Below, piece by piece: positions 42,997-52,345 of a stretch of DNA of 64,000 nt. Below the pieces are notes generated by a model. That model was given only the letters and a program-made list of their open reading frames with translations. It had not been told where the DNA came from and searched no databases. Both the position numbers and the translations under genes were made by a program. This stretch comes from Rhodococcus sp. P1Y (GTDB taxonomy: Bacteria; Actinomycetota; Actinomycetes; Mycobacteriales; Mycobacteriaceae), in assembly GCF_003641205.1 (NCBI RefSeq), contig NZ_CP032762.1, forward strand, positions 372,001-436,000, in the 5' to 3' direction. Each line of letters starts with the position of its first letter. Position 1 is the first letter of the stretch.

Positions 42997-45023
42997 GGTT
43001 CTACCGGGCCGTTACCGCGCTGAGAGCGTCGCCGCGACCTCACCACGATGATCGCTGCGACAATCAGTCCTGAGAGGATCAACACCACGCCCACGCCGGC
43101 GAAGAACACCACCAGCTTGTTCGAGGTCTGCGACTGGGCTGCGGTGTCGGTTTGGGGACCGGTTAGATCGTTGCTGGAGAGCGTCAGTGGCTCGGCGCCC
43201 GGGGTTCCGAACAGGACGTCGCCGCTCAACCCGAACCATCGATTCGTGCCGGCGTCGAGCCAGGCGATGAGGTCGTCGAGCTGCGCGGGCGCACCGTTGG
43301 ACGAGGCCACCATCAGTGCAGCACCGTTCGGGTTGGAGGCCACCTGCACTGTCCCGAATGGCACGGCGGTGTCGAGCGTGAGCAGGGTTTCCGAGCCGCT
43401 GGTATCGGTGGCGGTCACCGACAAGGTCGCGGCGCCGTTCGAGCTCACGGGGAGTTCGAGCGTATCGGGAAGATTGCCGTCGGGGGCGATCACGATCGCC
43501 GGTTCGGTGCCGTTCAATGCCTCGTCGACCTCGACGACGTGCGGTTGCATCAATCGTGTGGACATCCGCTGCAGACCGTTGACTAGGGATACCGCTCGAA
43601 CGGTGTTGACGAACGAGTTCTCGGCCAGGGCCACCCCGACGCGAGGCGTCAATGCTTGTGGGAGCGAACCAAATCCGAGTGGAACAGGCGATGCAGAGTC
43701 GGACGACTCGATGACCGACGCGCCGTCGATCGTCACGGTCGACGCGGACTGCGCTCCGCACGCTGAGCCGCTGCCCTCGCTCGAGCGGGAAACGGTGACG
43801 TCGAGGGTGGTGATTCGATCGAGCTCGGCGTTCGGGATGTCGATCCACTGATCCAGTCGACCGGTGTCGTCAGCAGTCCACACCGCAAGGGTTCTGTCAC
43901 CGATGGTGGCGGTCAACGAGCCTGCTCCGGGTGTGTAGCTGCCCGTCAGATGTACCGAAACGTCGGCGGCCGAGCGTCCCAGCCGAGTCTGGTCCAATGC
44001 GACCGATGCGGTAGGAGCGCCAGTGACGGTGCCGATGTCGAGGGCGTCGAGCGTCGTCGAGTTCGGCGCGAGGACGGCCGGTGGAACACGCGGGCCTGCG
44101 AGCGCCCCACGGGTCACCGCGAGGTCGGCGACGGGGCTGGTGATCAACCGGGTTTGATCGAGGAGTTCACTGCCGGAGCCGGTGATGTAGAGCTGGGGCG
44201 GTGTGTCGGGAACCGGGAAGATAAGTTCGGCTCCGGCGTCGGTGTTGTCGGACAGGACCACCGTCCGTTCGAACGGACCGCTCGGCGGTGCACTCCGAAG
44301 GTCGGTGTCGGGGCGGACGACCATGCGAACATTCTGGGCGCCGAAGGACTCGGTCACCGACGTGGTCAGCGTCAAAACCGCATCGATGACGTCCGTGCCG
44401 GGCTCGGCGGGTACGAACACGGTCAGTTGCCGCAGAACAGGTGGGAGGAATTCGGAGATTGTCCGGGGGATTGCCGGTACTCCGCTGTAGTCGACCGCGG
44501 CGTCGATGATGCGCACCGGATCTCCTGATGGGGCCGGGCAATACCCGGCGTCGGGAATGAGCGTCGACGAAAACTCGAGCGTCACTGCACCACCGACGAT
44601 GGCGGCTGCCCCGAGGGGGATCGACACCGGCACCGTCTGCGCGTCGCCGCTGAGATCGACGCGGAAGATCGGCCGATCGTTCGATTCGACGTCGATCCAT
44701 CCGCGATCGAGCCAAGGCGGAACCGTCAGAGTCGCGTTCAGCGCACGCGGCACCACGCCCGTCGGCACCGGCACGGTGATCTGGGCGCGCCCGTCGACAC
44801 CCTGCAGCCTCAGTGATTCACCCAAGCCCACATCGCCGAGCGTCAATGTGAACACGTCCGCGGCGCCCTCCGAAGACACCGGCTCGTCGTCGATATCCTG
44901 CGCGAAACCCACCGGTGGGCACAGAACCCCGAATACGACGGCCCCCGAGACGAGAAGCACTCGACCGAACCTCGTCGCGACGATACGACGTGATGGATAT
45001 GACGCGCGAAGGCGACCGAACAT
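42993..45023 (-). CDS. Secreted, membrane-anchored BcsB-like protein
   Basis: This 676-residue protein has an N-terminal signal (RVLLVSGAVVFGVLCPPVGFA), a long beta-rich extracellular part with alternating carbohydrate-binding-like and flavodoxin-like segments (TLTVPPWLDRGWIDVES; YSGVPAIPRTISEFLPPVL), and a single C-terminal membrane helix (LVVFFAGVGVVLILSGLIVA) with a basic tail. This matches the BcsB subunit that guides cellulose out of BcsA-type synthases. The ATG at 45023 has GGGAG 8 nt upstream. It is the first gene of the glycan operon and divergent from a glycoside hydrolase. Confidence 0.75.
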   Translation of the reverse strand: MFGRLRASYPSRRIVATRFGRVLLVSGAVVFGVLCPPVGFAQDIDDEPVSSEGAADVFTLTLGDVGLGESLRLQGVDGRAQITVPVPTGVVPRALNATLTVPPWLDRGWIDVESNDRPIFRVDLSGDAQTVPVSIPLGAAAIVGGAVTLEFSSTLIPDAGYCPAPSGDPVRIIDAAVDYSGVPAIPRTISEFLPPVLRQLTVFVPAEPGTDVIDAVLTLTTSVTESFGAQNVRMVVRPDTDLRSAPPSGPFERTVVLSDNTDAGAELIFPVPDTPPQLYITGSGSELLDQTRLITSPVADLAVTRGALAGPRVPPAVLAPNSTTLDALDIGTVTGAPTASVALDQTRLGRSAADVSVHLTGSYTPGAGSLTATIGDRTLAVWTADDTGRLDQWIDIPNAELDRITTLDVTVSRSSEGSGSACGAQSASTVTIDGASVIESSDSASPVPLGFGSLPQALTPRVGVALAENSFVNTVRAVSLVNGLQRMSTRLMQPHVVEVDEALNGTEPAIVIAPDGNLPDTLELPVSSNGAATLSVTATDTSGSETLLTLDTAVPFGTVQVASNPNGAALMVASSNGAPAQLDDLIAWLDAGTNRWFGLSGDVLFGTPGAEPLTLSSNDLTGPQTDTAAQSQTSNKLVVFFAGVGVVLILSGLIVAAIIVVRSRRRSQRGNGPVEP

Positions 45024-45328
45024 GCGCAAAGCTCCCAGCGGATGTGAGTGACCACGAAGACGACAGACCGTTTGCTGTGATTATGACCAGTCTCGCCCTG
45101 GCTTCGAGCTCACTTGGCCGTGACCTACACCACGCACATCCCTCGTCGATCGGAAAGAAGACCAAAGGTCGACAATCGGGCGCCGCCGGCACGCGCACAC
45201 CCTGCTAATCCGCCGAGAAACCTTACTTTTCCGGGTGTGGAATGCGAGTAACGTGCTCGGCGAAAAACACTCTGCACGTTCGAAATTGGAGATTGTCGAT
45301 AGACATTTCCACTCGCTAGCATGCGTAC
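45024..45328. other. 305-bp divergent promoter region of the glycan operon
   Basis: No gene is supported. The region must carry the promoters of the four-gene operon (minus) and of the glycoside hydrolase (plus). No clear dyad or riboswitch was found by eye. Confidence 0.4.
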
Positions 45329-46426
45329 ATGACCTGGAAAGATCGATGGCTGCGTGCTGCCGTGATCGGATGCGCCGCCGCTCTGGTCGGTGTTCCTGCG
45401 CTCGGGATGGTTCCGGCTGCTGCCACCCCAGCACCGGGCGCGCGAGTGACCGTCGACGGTACGACCCTGAAGCTCGACGGATCCCCCTGGTGGCCGACGG
45501 GGTTCAACGCGTACCAATTGGCTACGAACTGGTCGGTCAACTACGGCTGTGGCGCGATGGTCGACCTGGACCGGTACTTTTCCACCCTCCCCGCACATTC
45601 GATGACCCGCTTCAACGCGTTCCAGGCGCTGGCGACGAACAAATTCACAGGGCACCTCGATTTCGGACCGATGGACGCAGTGTTCGCGGCCGCCGAAGCC
45701 CACGACCAGCTCGTCGTACCTGTACTGGCTGCCCAGGACGGCGCTTGCGAGGGCGATGTATTCAAGGACCGCCAGTGGTACCTCGACGGCTGGAGCACCA
45801 CCCCCACCTCAGGTCTGAGCTTTCAGGATTGGACAGCCGTAGCCGTCGACCGCTGGAAGAACTCACCCGCCCTGGCGGCATGGGAACTGGTGGGCGAACC
45901 CGAAACCAGTACGTGCACGGACGCCGCATGCCACTGGTCGACCCGCACGTGCACTCCAGACGCTGCCCAAATTCTGCGCTCGTTCTTCGACACCGCCGGA
46001 GCTCAGATCCGTGCCCTCGACACTCGTACCCTGATCACCGCAGGACTCACCGGTGGCGGCCAATGCGGGAGCCAGGGCGACGAATACAAATATCTCGGAG
46101 AATCCCCCGTCGTCGACGTCCTGCAGTACCACGACTACGGCGCCGACGGCGTACCCCTTCCCGGCGATCAGTGGAACGGGCTCGCTCGTCGTATCACCCA
46201 GTCGGGGGAAGTCGGCAAGCCCTTGTTGGTCGCCGAGATCGGCGAGCTGGCCGGGTCGTGCGTGTCGCTCACCGATCGCGCCGCGCACATCCAAACGAAG
46301 ATCGACGGCCAGCGCACTGCAGGTTCAGCCGGGGCGCTCTTGTGGGCTTTCGTTCCCGACCCACGTCCGGGCGAATGCACCTTCGACATCGGGTTCGACG
46401 ATCCACTGTGGCAGGTTCTCGAGTAG
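45329..46426 (+). CDS. Secreted glycoside hydrolase, GH5-like (clan A)
   Basis: This 365-residue protein has a signal peptide of about 32 residues (AAVIGCAAALVGVPALGMVP followed by AAAT). The mature part is a TIM-barrel glycosidase: acid/base Glu190 in AWELVGEPET, QYHDYG near residue 267 and probable nucleophile Glu303 in LLVAEIGE. These positions suit endo-beta-mannanase or endoglucanase types. Divergence from a cellulose-synthase-like operon suggests it trims the secreted glycan, as BcsZ does in cellulose systems. Confidence 0.82.
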   Translation: MTWKDRWLRAAVIGCAAALVGVPALGMVPAAATPAPGARVTVDGTTLKLDGSPWWPTGFNAYQLATNWSVNYGCGAMVDLDRYFSTLPAHSMTRFNAFQALATNKFTGHLDFGPMDAVFAAAEAHDQLVVPVLAAQDGACEGDVFKDRQWYLDGWSTTPTSGLSFQDWTAVAVDRWKNSPALAAWELVGEPETSTCTDAACHWSTRTCTPDAAQILRSFFDTAGAQIRALDTRTLITAGLTGGGQCGSQGDEYKYLGESPVVDVLQYHDYGADGVPLPGDQWNGLARRITQSGEVGKPLLVAEIGELAGSCVSLTDRAAHIQTKIDGQRTAGSAGALLWAFVPDPRPGECTFDIGFDDPLWQVLE

Positions 46427-46453
46427 ACGCCGGAGCGGCTACCGGCCGACGCT

Positions 46454-47683
46454 TCAGCCGAGCAACCACTCGTCGGGGGCGAAGAGTTCGCAATGGACAC
46501 GCGACTGGTCCACACCACTGGCGACAAGTTGCGATCTGACGGCTTGTACGAAACCGCTGCTGCCGCAGACGTAGAACGACGCACCCTCAGGAAGATCCAC
46601 GAACGTAAGATCCAATCGGCCTTGGTGCGCGTCGGCGCAATCACCGGGCTCTTCGTACCAGAGTTCCAGGACGGCATTCGGCAAGCCGTCGACCAGCTGC
46701 CGCTGACGCGCCCGAAGCGGATGGCAGGCAGGTGAGCGGTCCGCGTGAAGAACCACGACCTCGGATCGCGTCCCGCGGTTGTTCAGGTGTTCCAGGATCC
46801 CGTTCATGGGTGTGATGCCGATACCAGCCGAGATCAATACGGTTGGCCCCGTGTTGATCTCGGCTGTCGGAAGATCGCCGAACGGGATGCTGATATCGAC
46901 GAGGTCTCCCGTGCGTAGTCTGCTTGCGATCCAATTCGAGACTTCACCTGCCGGGCAGCCACCGCTGGCTGCGATCGGTTTGACGGCAAAAGTTACTTCG
47001 CCTGCGTCAGTATCGGAGATGAGGCTGTACTGGCGGATCTGTCGCGCGCCGTCGGGCAGAGTTATCCCAACCGAGACGTACCGACCCGGGTGATTGTTTC
47101 GGAGCTCGGGCCAGTCGCAGGTCACCCCGATCACCACTGCCCCGGACGGATCTTCGGTGCGCGTGGTGACGATGCCACGGTGAAAGACTTGTCCGGCAAC
47201 GACTCCCGCGCTCTCGTAGAGCCGGTTCTCGAGATCGACGAGAGTGTTGGCCATCATCCAATACACCCGGTCCCAGGCTTCGGCGACCTCGGTCGTGACT
47301 GTCTCGGCGCCGAGTACGTCGACGATCGCAGCGAAGAGGTGCTCGTAGACGATCGAGTACTGGTCGGCGGTGATTCCGAGGGATGCGTGCTTGTGCCCGA
47401 TCCGGGACAGCAACTCATCCGGGTGCGGCAGCGTCGGATCCACCAGATGGGTGGCGTACGTTGCGATCGACGCGGCCAAGGCGCGTTGCTGCGCCCCCTG
47501 TGCCTGATTCCCGCGGTTGAACAGATTCCGCAATAGCTCCGGTCGGGCGTCGAACATACGCGCGTAGAAAATCTGCGTGATGGCGTCAATATTGGCGCCC
47601 ACCAGCGGCAACGTCGCTCTGACTACGTCGACGTGAGCGGGTTGGAGCTCGTGATCGACGGTGAGGGGGCCGAATGTGGACAT
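46454..47683 (-). CDS. hmp: Flavohemoglobin, nitric oxide dioxygenase
   Basis: This 409-residue protein has an N-terminal globin domain (residues 5-150) with proximal His99 in IGHKHASLGI, a distal Tyr in the B helix (IFYARMF) and a reductase part with FAD motif RQYSLIS, NAD(P)H motif LISAGIGITPMNGIL and the C-terminal FYVCGSSGFVQAV. It oxidises NO to nitrate using NAD(P)H and O2. The ATG at 47683 has GGAAGGAA upstream. It lies 41 bp after nsrR in the same orientation, so NsrR control is expected. Confidence 0.93.
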   Translation of the reverse strand: MSTFGPLTVDHELQPAHVDVVRATLPLVGANIDAITQIFYARMFDARPELLRNLFNRGNQAQGAQQRALAASIATYATHLVDPTLPHPDELLSRIGHKHASLGITADQYSIVYEHLFAAIVDVLGAETVTTEVAEAWDRVYWMMANTLVDLENRLYESAGVVAGQVFHRGIVTTRTEDPSGAVVIGVTCDWPELRNNHPGRYVSVGITLPDGARQIRQYSLISDTDAGEVTFAVKPIAASGGCPAGEVSNWIASRLRTGDLVDISIPFGDLPTAEINTGPTVLISAGIGITPMNGILEHLNNRGTRSEVVVLHADRSPACHPLRARQRQLVDGLPNAVLELWYEEPGDCADAHQGRLDLTFVDLPEGASFYVCGSSGFVQAVRSQLVASGVDQSRVHCELFAPDEWLLG

Positions 47684-47724
47684 AGGTGTTCCTTCCAAAA
47701 GACCGCCACCATAGAAATGGCAGG

Positions 47725-48165
47725 TCAGGGCGAGGGGAAAGCGACCATTGCGAGGGGAATCGTCGGGGACGCGGCAAGATCGTCGATCGTGTAGCGGTCG
47801 AGTTCGCCATAGAACGCTTCTTTGGCGACGGCCAGGGCATGCCGCAGTCGGCAGGCCGCAAGAAGGGGGCAGGGCCGGTCCCCTACGCACTCGACGACTT
47901 CGCGATCGCCTTCGAGTTGACGGATCAGGTGACCCACCGATATCGATCGGCCCGTGTCAGTGAGGAAGAGCCCGCCGGTGCGGCCACGCTGCGCACGGAC
48001 GCAGCCCAAGCCGACCAAGCGTGTAATCGCTTTCGCTACATGGTGTTCGGACGCGTTGACCCGAAATGCGATGGCTCCGGTGGTCATCCGAGGGCCCTCC
48101 GGGCCGGCGGCGGCCAGCAACATCATCGCCCGTAGGGCCAGATCGCTGAAGCGAGTCAGTTGCAT
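47725..48165 (-). CDS. nsrR: NsrR, Rrf2-family NO-sensing repressor
   Basis: This 146-residue Rrf2-type regulator has an N-terminal winged helix (MQLTRFSDLALRAMMLLAAA, HHVAKAITRL, RTGGLFLT) and three cysteines at 93, 99 and 105 (VECVGDRPCPLLAAC), exactly the cluster-ligand positions of NsrR. It binds an iron-sulfur cluster destroyed by NO, which relieves repression of hmp just downstream. The ATG at 48165 is the conserved start. Confidence 0.92.
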   Translation of the reverse strand: MQLTRFSDLALRAMMLLAAAGPEGPRMTTGAIAFRVNASEHHVAKAITRLVGLGCVRAQRGRTGGLFLTDTGRSISVGHLIRQLEGDREVVECVGDRPCPLLAACRLRHALAVAKEAFYGELDRYTIDDLAASPTIPLAMVAFPSP

Positions 48166-48173
48166 GTCTACGA

Positions 48174-48188
48174 CGGTACTTAATTCCG
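48174..48188. promoter_or_regulatory. Possible NsrR operator near the nsrR start
   Basis: CGGTACTTAATTCCG is an imperfect 15-bp dyad (5 of 7 arm positions) 9 bp upstream of the nsrR ATG. Its AT-rich centre suits Rrf2 proteins, but the match is weak. Confidence 0.3.
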
Positions 48189-48262
48189 CACCCACGATGC
48201 GCGTTTTCGAGCGTGGGTTCAAACACCACGATCTGTGCGGTTTTTACACCAGGGCATTCTTG

Positions 48263-49291
48263 TCACAACTCCGAGGCCAATACTTCGATCACTCCTGCTG
48301 CCGGGTCAGCGGAGGCGCTGCGGTGTCCGGCACCGGCCCACAGGTTGATGCCGTGAGGATCGTTCGCTGCTGCTTTCCGGATACTGCCGGTCAGCGTATT
48401 CACGGCCGGGTATTGGCGTGAGGATCCCGCATCGAACCGGTCGACGAACTTGTTGCGCAAAGCTCGGGCGGGACGGCCGCTGAAGGCACGAGTGACCACT
48501 GTTTCGGTGAACTGAGGATCGACCAAGGCGGCGGCGTGGGCAGGCTTTGTCCCCGCTTCCGGTGACCGCAGCAGGGCTGTCCCGACCTGAGCCGCCACTG
48601 CCCCGTAGCCGAGGACTCGACGGACATCGGACGCGGTGGTGATCCCCCCTGCGGCCACGAGAGGAACCGACACAGCTCGGCGTACCGCAGGAATCAACTC
48701 GTCGAGCGCGACTTCCGAACTCTCGGCGTCGATGCGGAAGGTCGAGCGGTGCCCGCCTGCATCGGGGCCTTGCACGCACAGGGAGTCGGCGCCGGCATCG
48801 ACCGCCGCACGGGCGTCGTCTTCGTTGGTGACGGTGACGGTGACGGCACTGCCGGCGTCGTGCAGCCGGGCGATGACGTCGGGACTCGGGCACCCGAAGG
48901 TGAACGACACGACAGGAACGGCTTCGGACGCGACAATGTCGAGCTTCTCTGCCCAGTAGTCGTCGATGTTCTCGGCAAGTGCGCTGTCGGAGGGAAGCTC
49001 GACGCCCAGGTCATCGGCGTAGGGCTGCAGTAGTGCGCGGTACCGCGCAATGTCCTCGGTGTCGAGCACCTGCCCGTCCTCCGGGACGAACAGATTCACC
49101 CCGAACGTTTTGATCCCAGCGCTGCGAACGGCAGCGATGTCCGCGGTCAACTTTTCCGGAGTGAGATACCCGGCGGCAAGGAATCCCAGACCGCCTGCAT
49201 TCGCTACCGCTGCAACCAACCCGGGGGTCGACGGGCCTCCCGCCATCGGCGCACCGACGATAGGCACCTGCAACGACTCGTAACGGAACAT
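48263..49291 (-). CDS. Nitronate monooxygenase (NMO/2-nitropropane dioxygenase family)
   Basis: This 342-residue FMN barrel enzyme has VPIVGAPMAGGPSTPGLVAA near the N-terminus, VSFTFGCPSPDVI, the FMN-phosphate and catalytic segment VQGPDAGGHRSTF with the active His, and PLVAAGGITTASDV. It oxidises nitronates to carbonyl compounds and nitrite. The ATG at 49291 has GAGGAG 6 nt upstream. It is divergent from a LysR gene 101 bp away and lies next to the nsrR-hmp NO defence genes. Confidence 0.9.
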   Translation of the reverse strand: MFRYESLQVPIVGAPMAGGPSTPGLVAAVANAGGLGFLAAGYLTPEKLTADIAAVRSAGIKTFGVNLFVPEDGQVLDTEDIARYRALLQPYADDLGVELPSDSALAENIDDYWAEKLDIVASEAVPVVSFTFGCPSPDVIARLHDAGSAVTVTVTNEDDARAAVDAGADSLCVQGPDAGGHRSTFRIDAESSEVALDELIPAVRRAVSVPLVAAGGITTASDVRRVLGYGAVAAQVGTALLRSPEAGTKPAHAAALVDPQFTETVVTRAFSGRPARALRNKFVDRFDAGSSRQYPAVNTLTGSIRKAAANDPHGINLWAGAGHRSASADPAAGVIEVLASEL

Positions 49292-49392
49292 AAGAATCTC
49301 CTCGAGAAGAATATGGGCGGTTGAGTTCGAGGGTAGGAGCCAGCGGCGCAGCAGGCCAATACGCGGAGCGCCGGTCGATATACGCTGGACGT

Positions 49393-50307
49393 ATGGAGGT
49401 CGAGCTGAGACACCTGCGTGCGTTGGTCGCTCTTGCGGACTGTGGCACACACACTGCTGCTGCCGCTGAACTACGAGTGTCGCAACCGACGCTGACGCGT
49501 TCGGTTCGTCAACTCGAACAGCGTTGCGGGCGTCAACTGATCGAGTCCCGCTCTGCCGATCTGACCGAGGACGGATTGGTTGTGCTGGCACGTGCACGCA
49601 GAATCGTCCGAGAGGTGGATGCGTTGATTGCCGATCTCGACGACCACCCAGTTGTGCGGTTGGGCTTTGCATGGTTGCTCCCCGACCAATGGTTTGCCGC
49701 CACGCGTGACTCTCTCGTGCGTCAATACGACGCAGACGTGGACGTGCGCCGGGTCGACGACCCTCTCGCAGCTTTGGATGCGCGCGAAGTCGATGTGGCG
49801 CTCTACCGAAACCGCCCGCATCATCTGACCCCCGGCACGGTGACTCGTCAGGTCGGCACCGAACGACGGATTCTCGCGGTGAGCCGATCGAACCTGTCCT
49901 TCGGTGATGCGACCGAGGTGCGGTGGGATGCGCTCCCTCCCGGCCCCTTGGTGGTCAACACGCTTTCCGGTTCCACCACAGCTGACTCTATTCCTGTAGC
50001 CGAAGACGGTGAACCACGAGTGGTGATCACCTGCCGAAACTTCGAGGAATGGCTCGAAATAATCGCTGCTGGACGCGGAATCGGCATCGTTCCGGAACTA
50101 GCCGCACGACGGATCTCTCACCCCGGCCTACGGTTTCTGCCTATCGACGGCGCTCCGCCGACCCAGGTGCGGCTGGCATGGCGGGATGGACCTATGCCGC
50201 CACGAGCCGTTCAATGGTTTCTCGACGTCGCTTTCACTGAATGGCCCCGCGCTCGAGTTGCTCGACCTGCGCACGCAATTGGTGAATTTCATCGACCAAA
50301 GGTGTGA
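49393..50307 (+). CDS. LysR family transcriptional regulator
   Basis: This 304-residue LysR protein has the N-terminal helix-turn-helix LRHLRALVALADCGTHTAAA then AELRVSQPTLTRSVRQLEQR, and a shortened co-inducer domain (RLGFAWLLPDQWFAATRDSL, RNFEEWLEIIAAGRGIGIVP). The start at 49393 fits the conserved MEVELRHLRAL opening. It probably controls the divergent nitronate monooxygenase. Its last 74 bases overlap the convergent PNPOx-family gene. Confidence 0.9.
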   Translation: MEVELRHLRALVALADCGTHTAAAAELRVSQPTLTRSVRQLEQRCGRQLIESRSADLTEDGLVVLARARRIVREVDALIADLDDHPVVRLGFAWLLPDQWFAATRDSLVRQYDADVDVRRVDDPLAALDAREVDVALYRNRPHHLTPGTVTRQVGTERRILAVSRSNLSFGDATEVRWDALPPGPLVVNTLSGSTTADSIPVAEDGEPRVVITCRNFEEWLEIIAAGRGIGIVPELAARRISHPGLRFLPIDGAPPTQVRLAWRDGPMPPRAVQWFLDVAFTEWPRARVARPAHAIGEFHRPKV

Positions 50308-50869
50308 TCCGCTGCTTCACCTGATCCTCGGTGTACTGCGGAATGAGGCTGCGCGAGCAGTTCCAATCGAAGGCCTCGACCTCGATGACTATGCTGCGTT
50401 CGCCCCGAGCGGCAATCCTCGCACCATCGTCGAGGCGAGAGAGCCTCTCCAACAATTCCGGGTCCGTGGAGGCGTCGATGACCCGTGCTGTTCCAAGCAG
50501 TTTGAGACGTTTCCTCAGCGGCATGTCCGCGATGAACAGTGCTACCTTGCCATTGGACTCGATGTTTCCGACCGACGCGAACTGCCGATTGCCTTGATGG
50601 TCTGCGAAGGCGATGGTTTGGTCGCCGAGGTGACGAATGAAACCCCCTGGGCCGCTGCGGTATTGCACGTACGGCCATCCGGCTGGGCTGACGGTAGCCA
50701 GATGGACTTGGAAGGCCTCGGTCACCATGGCGATTTCGCGGCCGCCGAGCTTCTGCACTTCGCTGTCGGCGATCGGCGAATTCAGCAGATCGGTCGAGTA
50801 GTCGTCGGCTCTGCCTTGGCGACTCAGTGCATGTGTGCCGAAGATCAGACGTTCGTAACGTGAGGTCAT
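50234..50869 (-). CDS. Pyridoxamine 5'-phosphate oxidase family flavin-binding protein
   Basis: This 211-residue split-barrel protein has MVTEAFQVHLATVSPAGWPYVQ and GNIESNGKVALFIADM, typical of FMN- or F420-binding PNPOx-like oxidoreductases, and a C-terminal coiled tail (EIHQLRAQVEQLERGAIQ). The start at 50869 is favoured by GGAAAG upstream and by the usual MxxRYxxL family opening. An alternative ATG at 50899 overlaps the MFS stop by ATGA. It follows the MFS gene, so the two are co-expressed. Confidence 0.8.
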   Translation of the reverse strand: MTSRYERLIFGTHALSRQGRADDYSTDLLNSPIADSEVQKLGGREIAMVTEAFQVHLATVSPAGWPYVQYRSGPGGFIRHLGDQTIAFADHQGNRQFASVGNIESNGKVALFIADMPLRKRLKLLGTARVIDASTDPELLERLSRLDDGARIAARGERSIVIEVEAFDWNCSRSLIPQYTEDQVKQRITPLVDEIHQLRAQVEQLERGAIQ

Positions 50870-50895
50870 GATGCTTTCCAGGCTCGCTTCCAGTC

Positions 50896-52089
50896 TCATT
50901 TCCGGGGAAGTGTGTTACGTGCGATGAGCGCGGACACCACGGTAGCGCAGGCGAGTACGACGAACGCGATGGTGAATGCCACTCCGTAGCCATCGCCGAT
51001 TACCGGCGCGACCATGAGCGGTCCGAGCATCTGACCCAAGCCGTAGACGGCGGTCAGGGGTGCTGCGGAGTTCGGCCCGATCAGTGATTGTCCACATTCC
51101 ATGGTGAGCATGCAGATTCCCATGAAGGTGGCGCCGAACAGTGCGGCGGTCACTATCGCGGTGATGCTGGAACCGTCGAGCACGGGCAGAATCGTCCCCA
51201 GAGTTTGAACCCCCAGTGCTATTGCCAGTGCAATCGGCCAGCCCACTCGGCGAGCAAGAGCTGCCCACAACAGGGTGGCCGGGACGGCAGCGATTCCCAC
51301 GATTGCCCACACGGTCGGGCCCGTAGAGGTTTTCGCGTCTCCTACTGCAGCCACGAGGAAGGTCCCGACGACGATGTAGCCGAGGCCTTCGAGAAAGTAG
51401 GTCGCCATCAAAGCCATCGCGATCTTGGATCGAGGGCGCCCGCCTCCTTTGGTCGAGACGATGTCCGTTGTCCGAGGGGCCTTTTCGACTGAACGCGGTT
51501 GCGCGGAGAACCAGAGCGGAAGCAAGAGCAGGGCGGTCAGCACGGAGGAACCGAGCCACATTTGCTGCCAGGTGGCATTGTCTTCGGTCGCCAACGCCAA
51601 CAGGCCGGTCAATCCGATCCCGACACCCACGCCGGAAAATGCCACCGCAGCCATGACGGGCGAGACGGTTTTCGACGCGACCAGCGCGGTGACCGCCCCG
51701 ACGCACGAGATGAACAAACCGGCGCTGGAGGCACCTGCGATGAATCGCAGAGCGGCCCACACTTCGACATTGGTGGTGGCGGCCATTGCCGCTTCGCTCA
51801 CCACCAGCGATGCCGTCAGAGTGCGAATCATCGTTCTCCCTCGCCACCGCGGGCGAAGGGACAATACGATGGCCGCTACCAGATAACCTGCGTAGTTCGA
51901 CGTTGCCACCAGCGCGCTCTCGCCGGCGCTGACACCGACTGCTTTCGCCATCACCGGCAGTATCGGCGTGTAGACGAACCGCCCGATCCCCATCGCTGCC
52001 GCAAGTCCCGACGTCGCCGACGCCACTATGGGTCGCGGTGCACCGATACCTGAATTGTTCGTTGTCGCCACCCTCGTACTCGAAACCAT
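50896..52089 (-). CDS. MFS transporter, YbfB/YjiJ family
   Basis: This 397-residue permease has 12 membrane segments and the family marker GLAAAMGIGRFVYTPILPVM in helix 1, plus TSNYAGYLVAAIVLS and GVGVGIGLTG. YbfB/YjiJ proteins are mostly uncharacterised MFS exporters. It starts at ATG 52089 and is followed by the PNPOx-family gene. It is divergent from the second nitronate monooxygenase operon. Confidence 0.85.
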   Translation of the reverse strand: MVSSTRVATTNNSGIGAPRPIVASATSGLAAAMGIGRFVYTPILPVMAKAVGVSAGESALVATSNYAGYLVAAIVLSLRPRWRGRTMIRTLTASLVVSEAAMAATTNVEVWAALRFIAGASSAGLFISCVGAVTALVASKTVSPVMAAVAFSGVGVGIGLTGLLALATEDNATWQQMWLGSSVLTALLLLPLWFSAQPRSVEKAPRTTDIVSTKGGGRPRSKIAMALMATYFLEGLGYIVVGTFLVAAVGDAKTSTGPTVWAIVGIAAVPATLLWAALARRVGWPIALAIALGVQTLGTILPVLDGSSITAIVTAALFGATFMGICMLTMECGQSLIGPNSAAPLTAVYGLGQMLGPLMVAPVIGDGYGVAFTIAFVVLACATVVSALIARNTLPRK

Positions 52090-52345
52090 AGTTCGAGGTT
52101 ATGGGCCCACTCGGCGGTTGTGAAATGCGTAGATACGTCAAATTCATACGTGAGACGCATGAAGAGGCAGTAGTGCGGTAGTCCGTGTCAGGTATCGCAC
52201 CATCTGCTGTGCGGATCGTCCGCATTCGAGTGTTCTGTTTTCGAGAACGCTCCCATCGCTACAAACTGTTGGACCGTGGTACTTGGGCGGTCCTATCGTT
52301 TTGGCAATTCAGTGTCGCGCATCACACCCCGTGCAGGAGTTGCTC

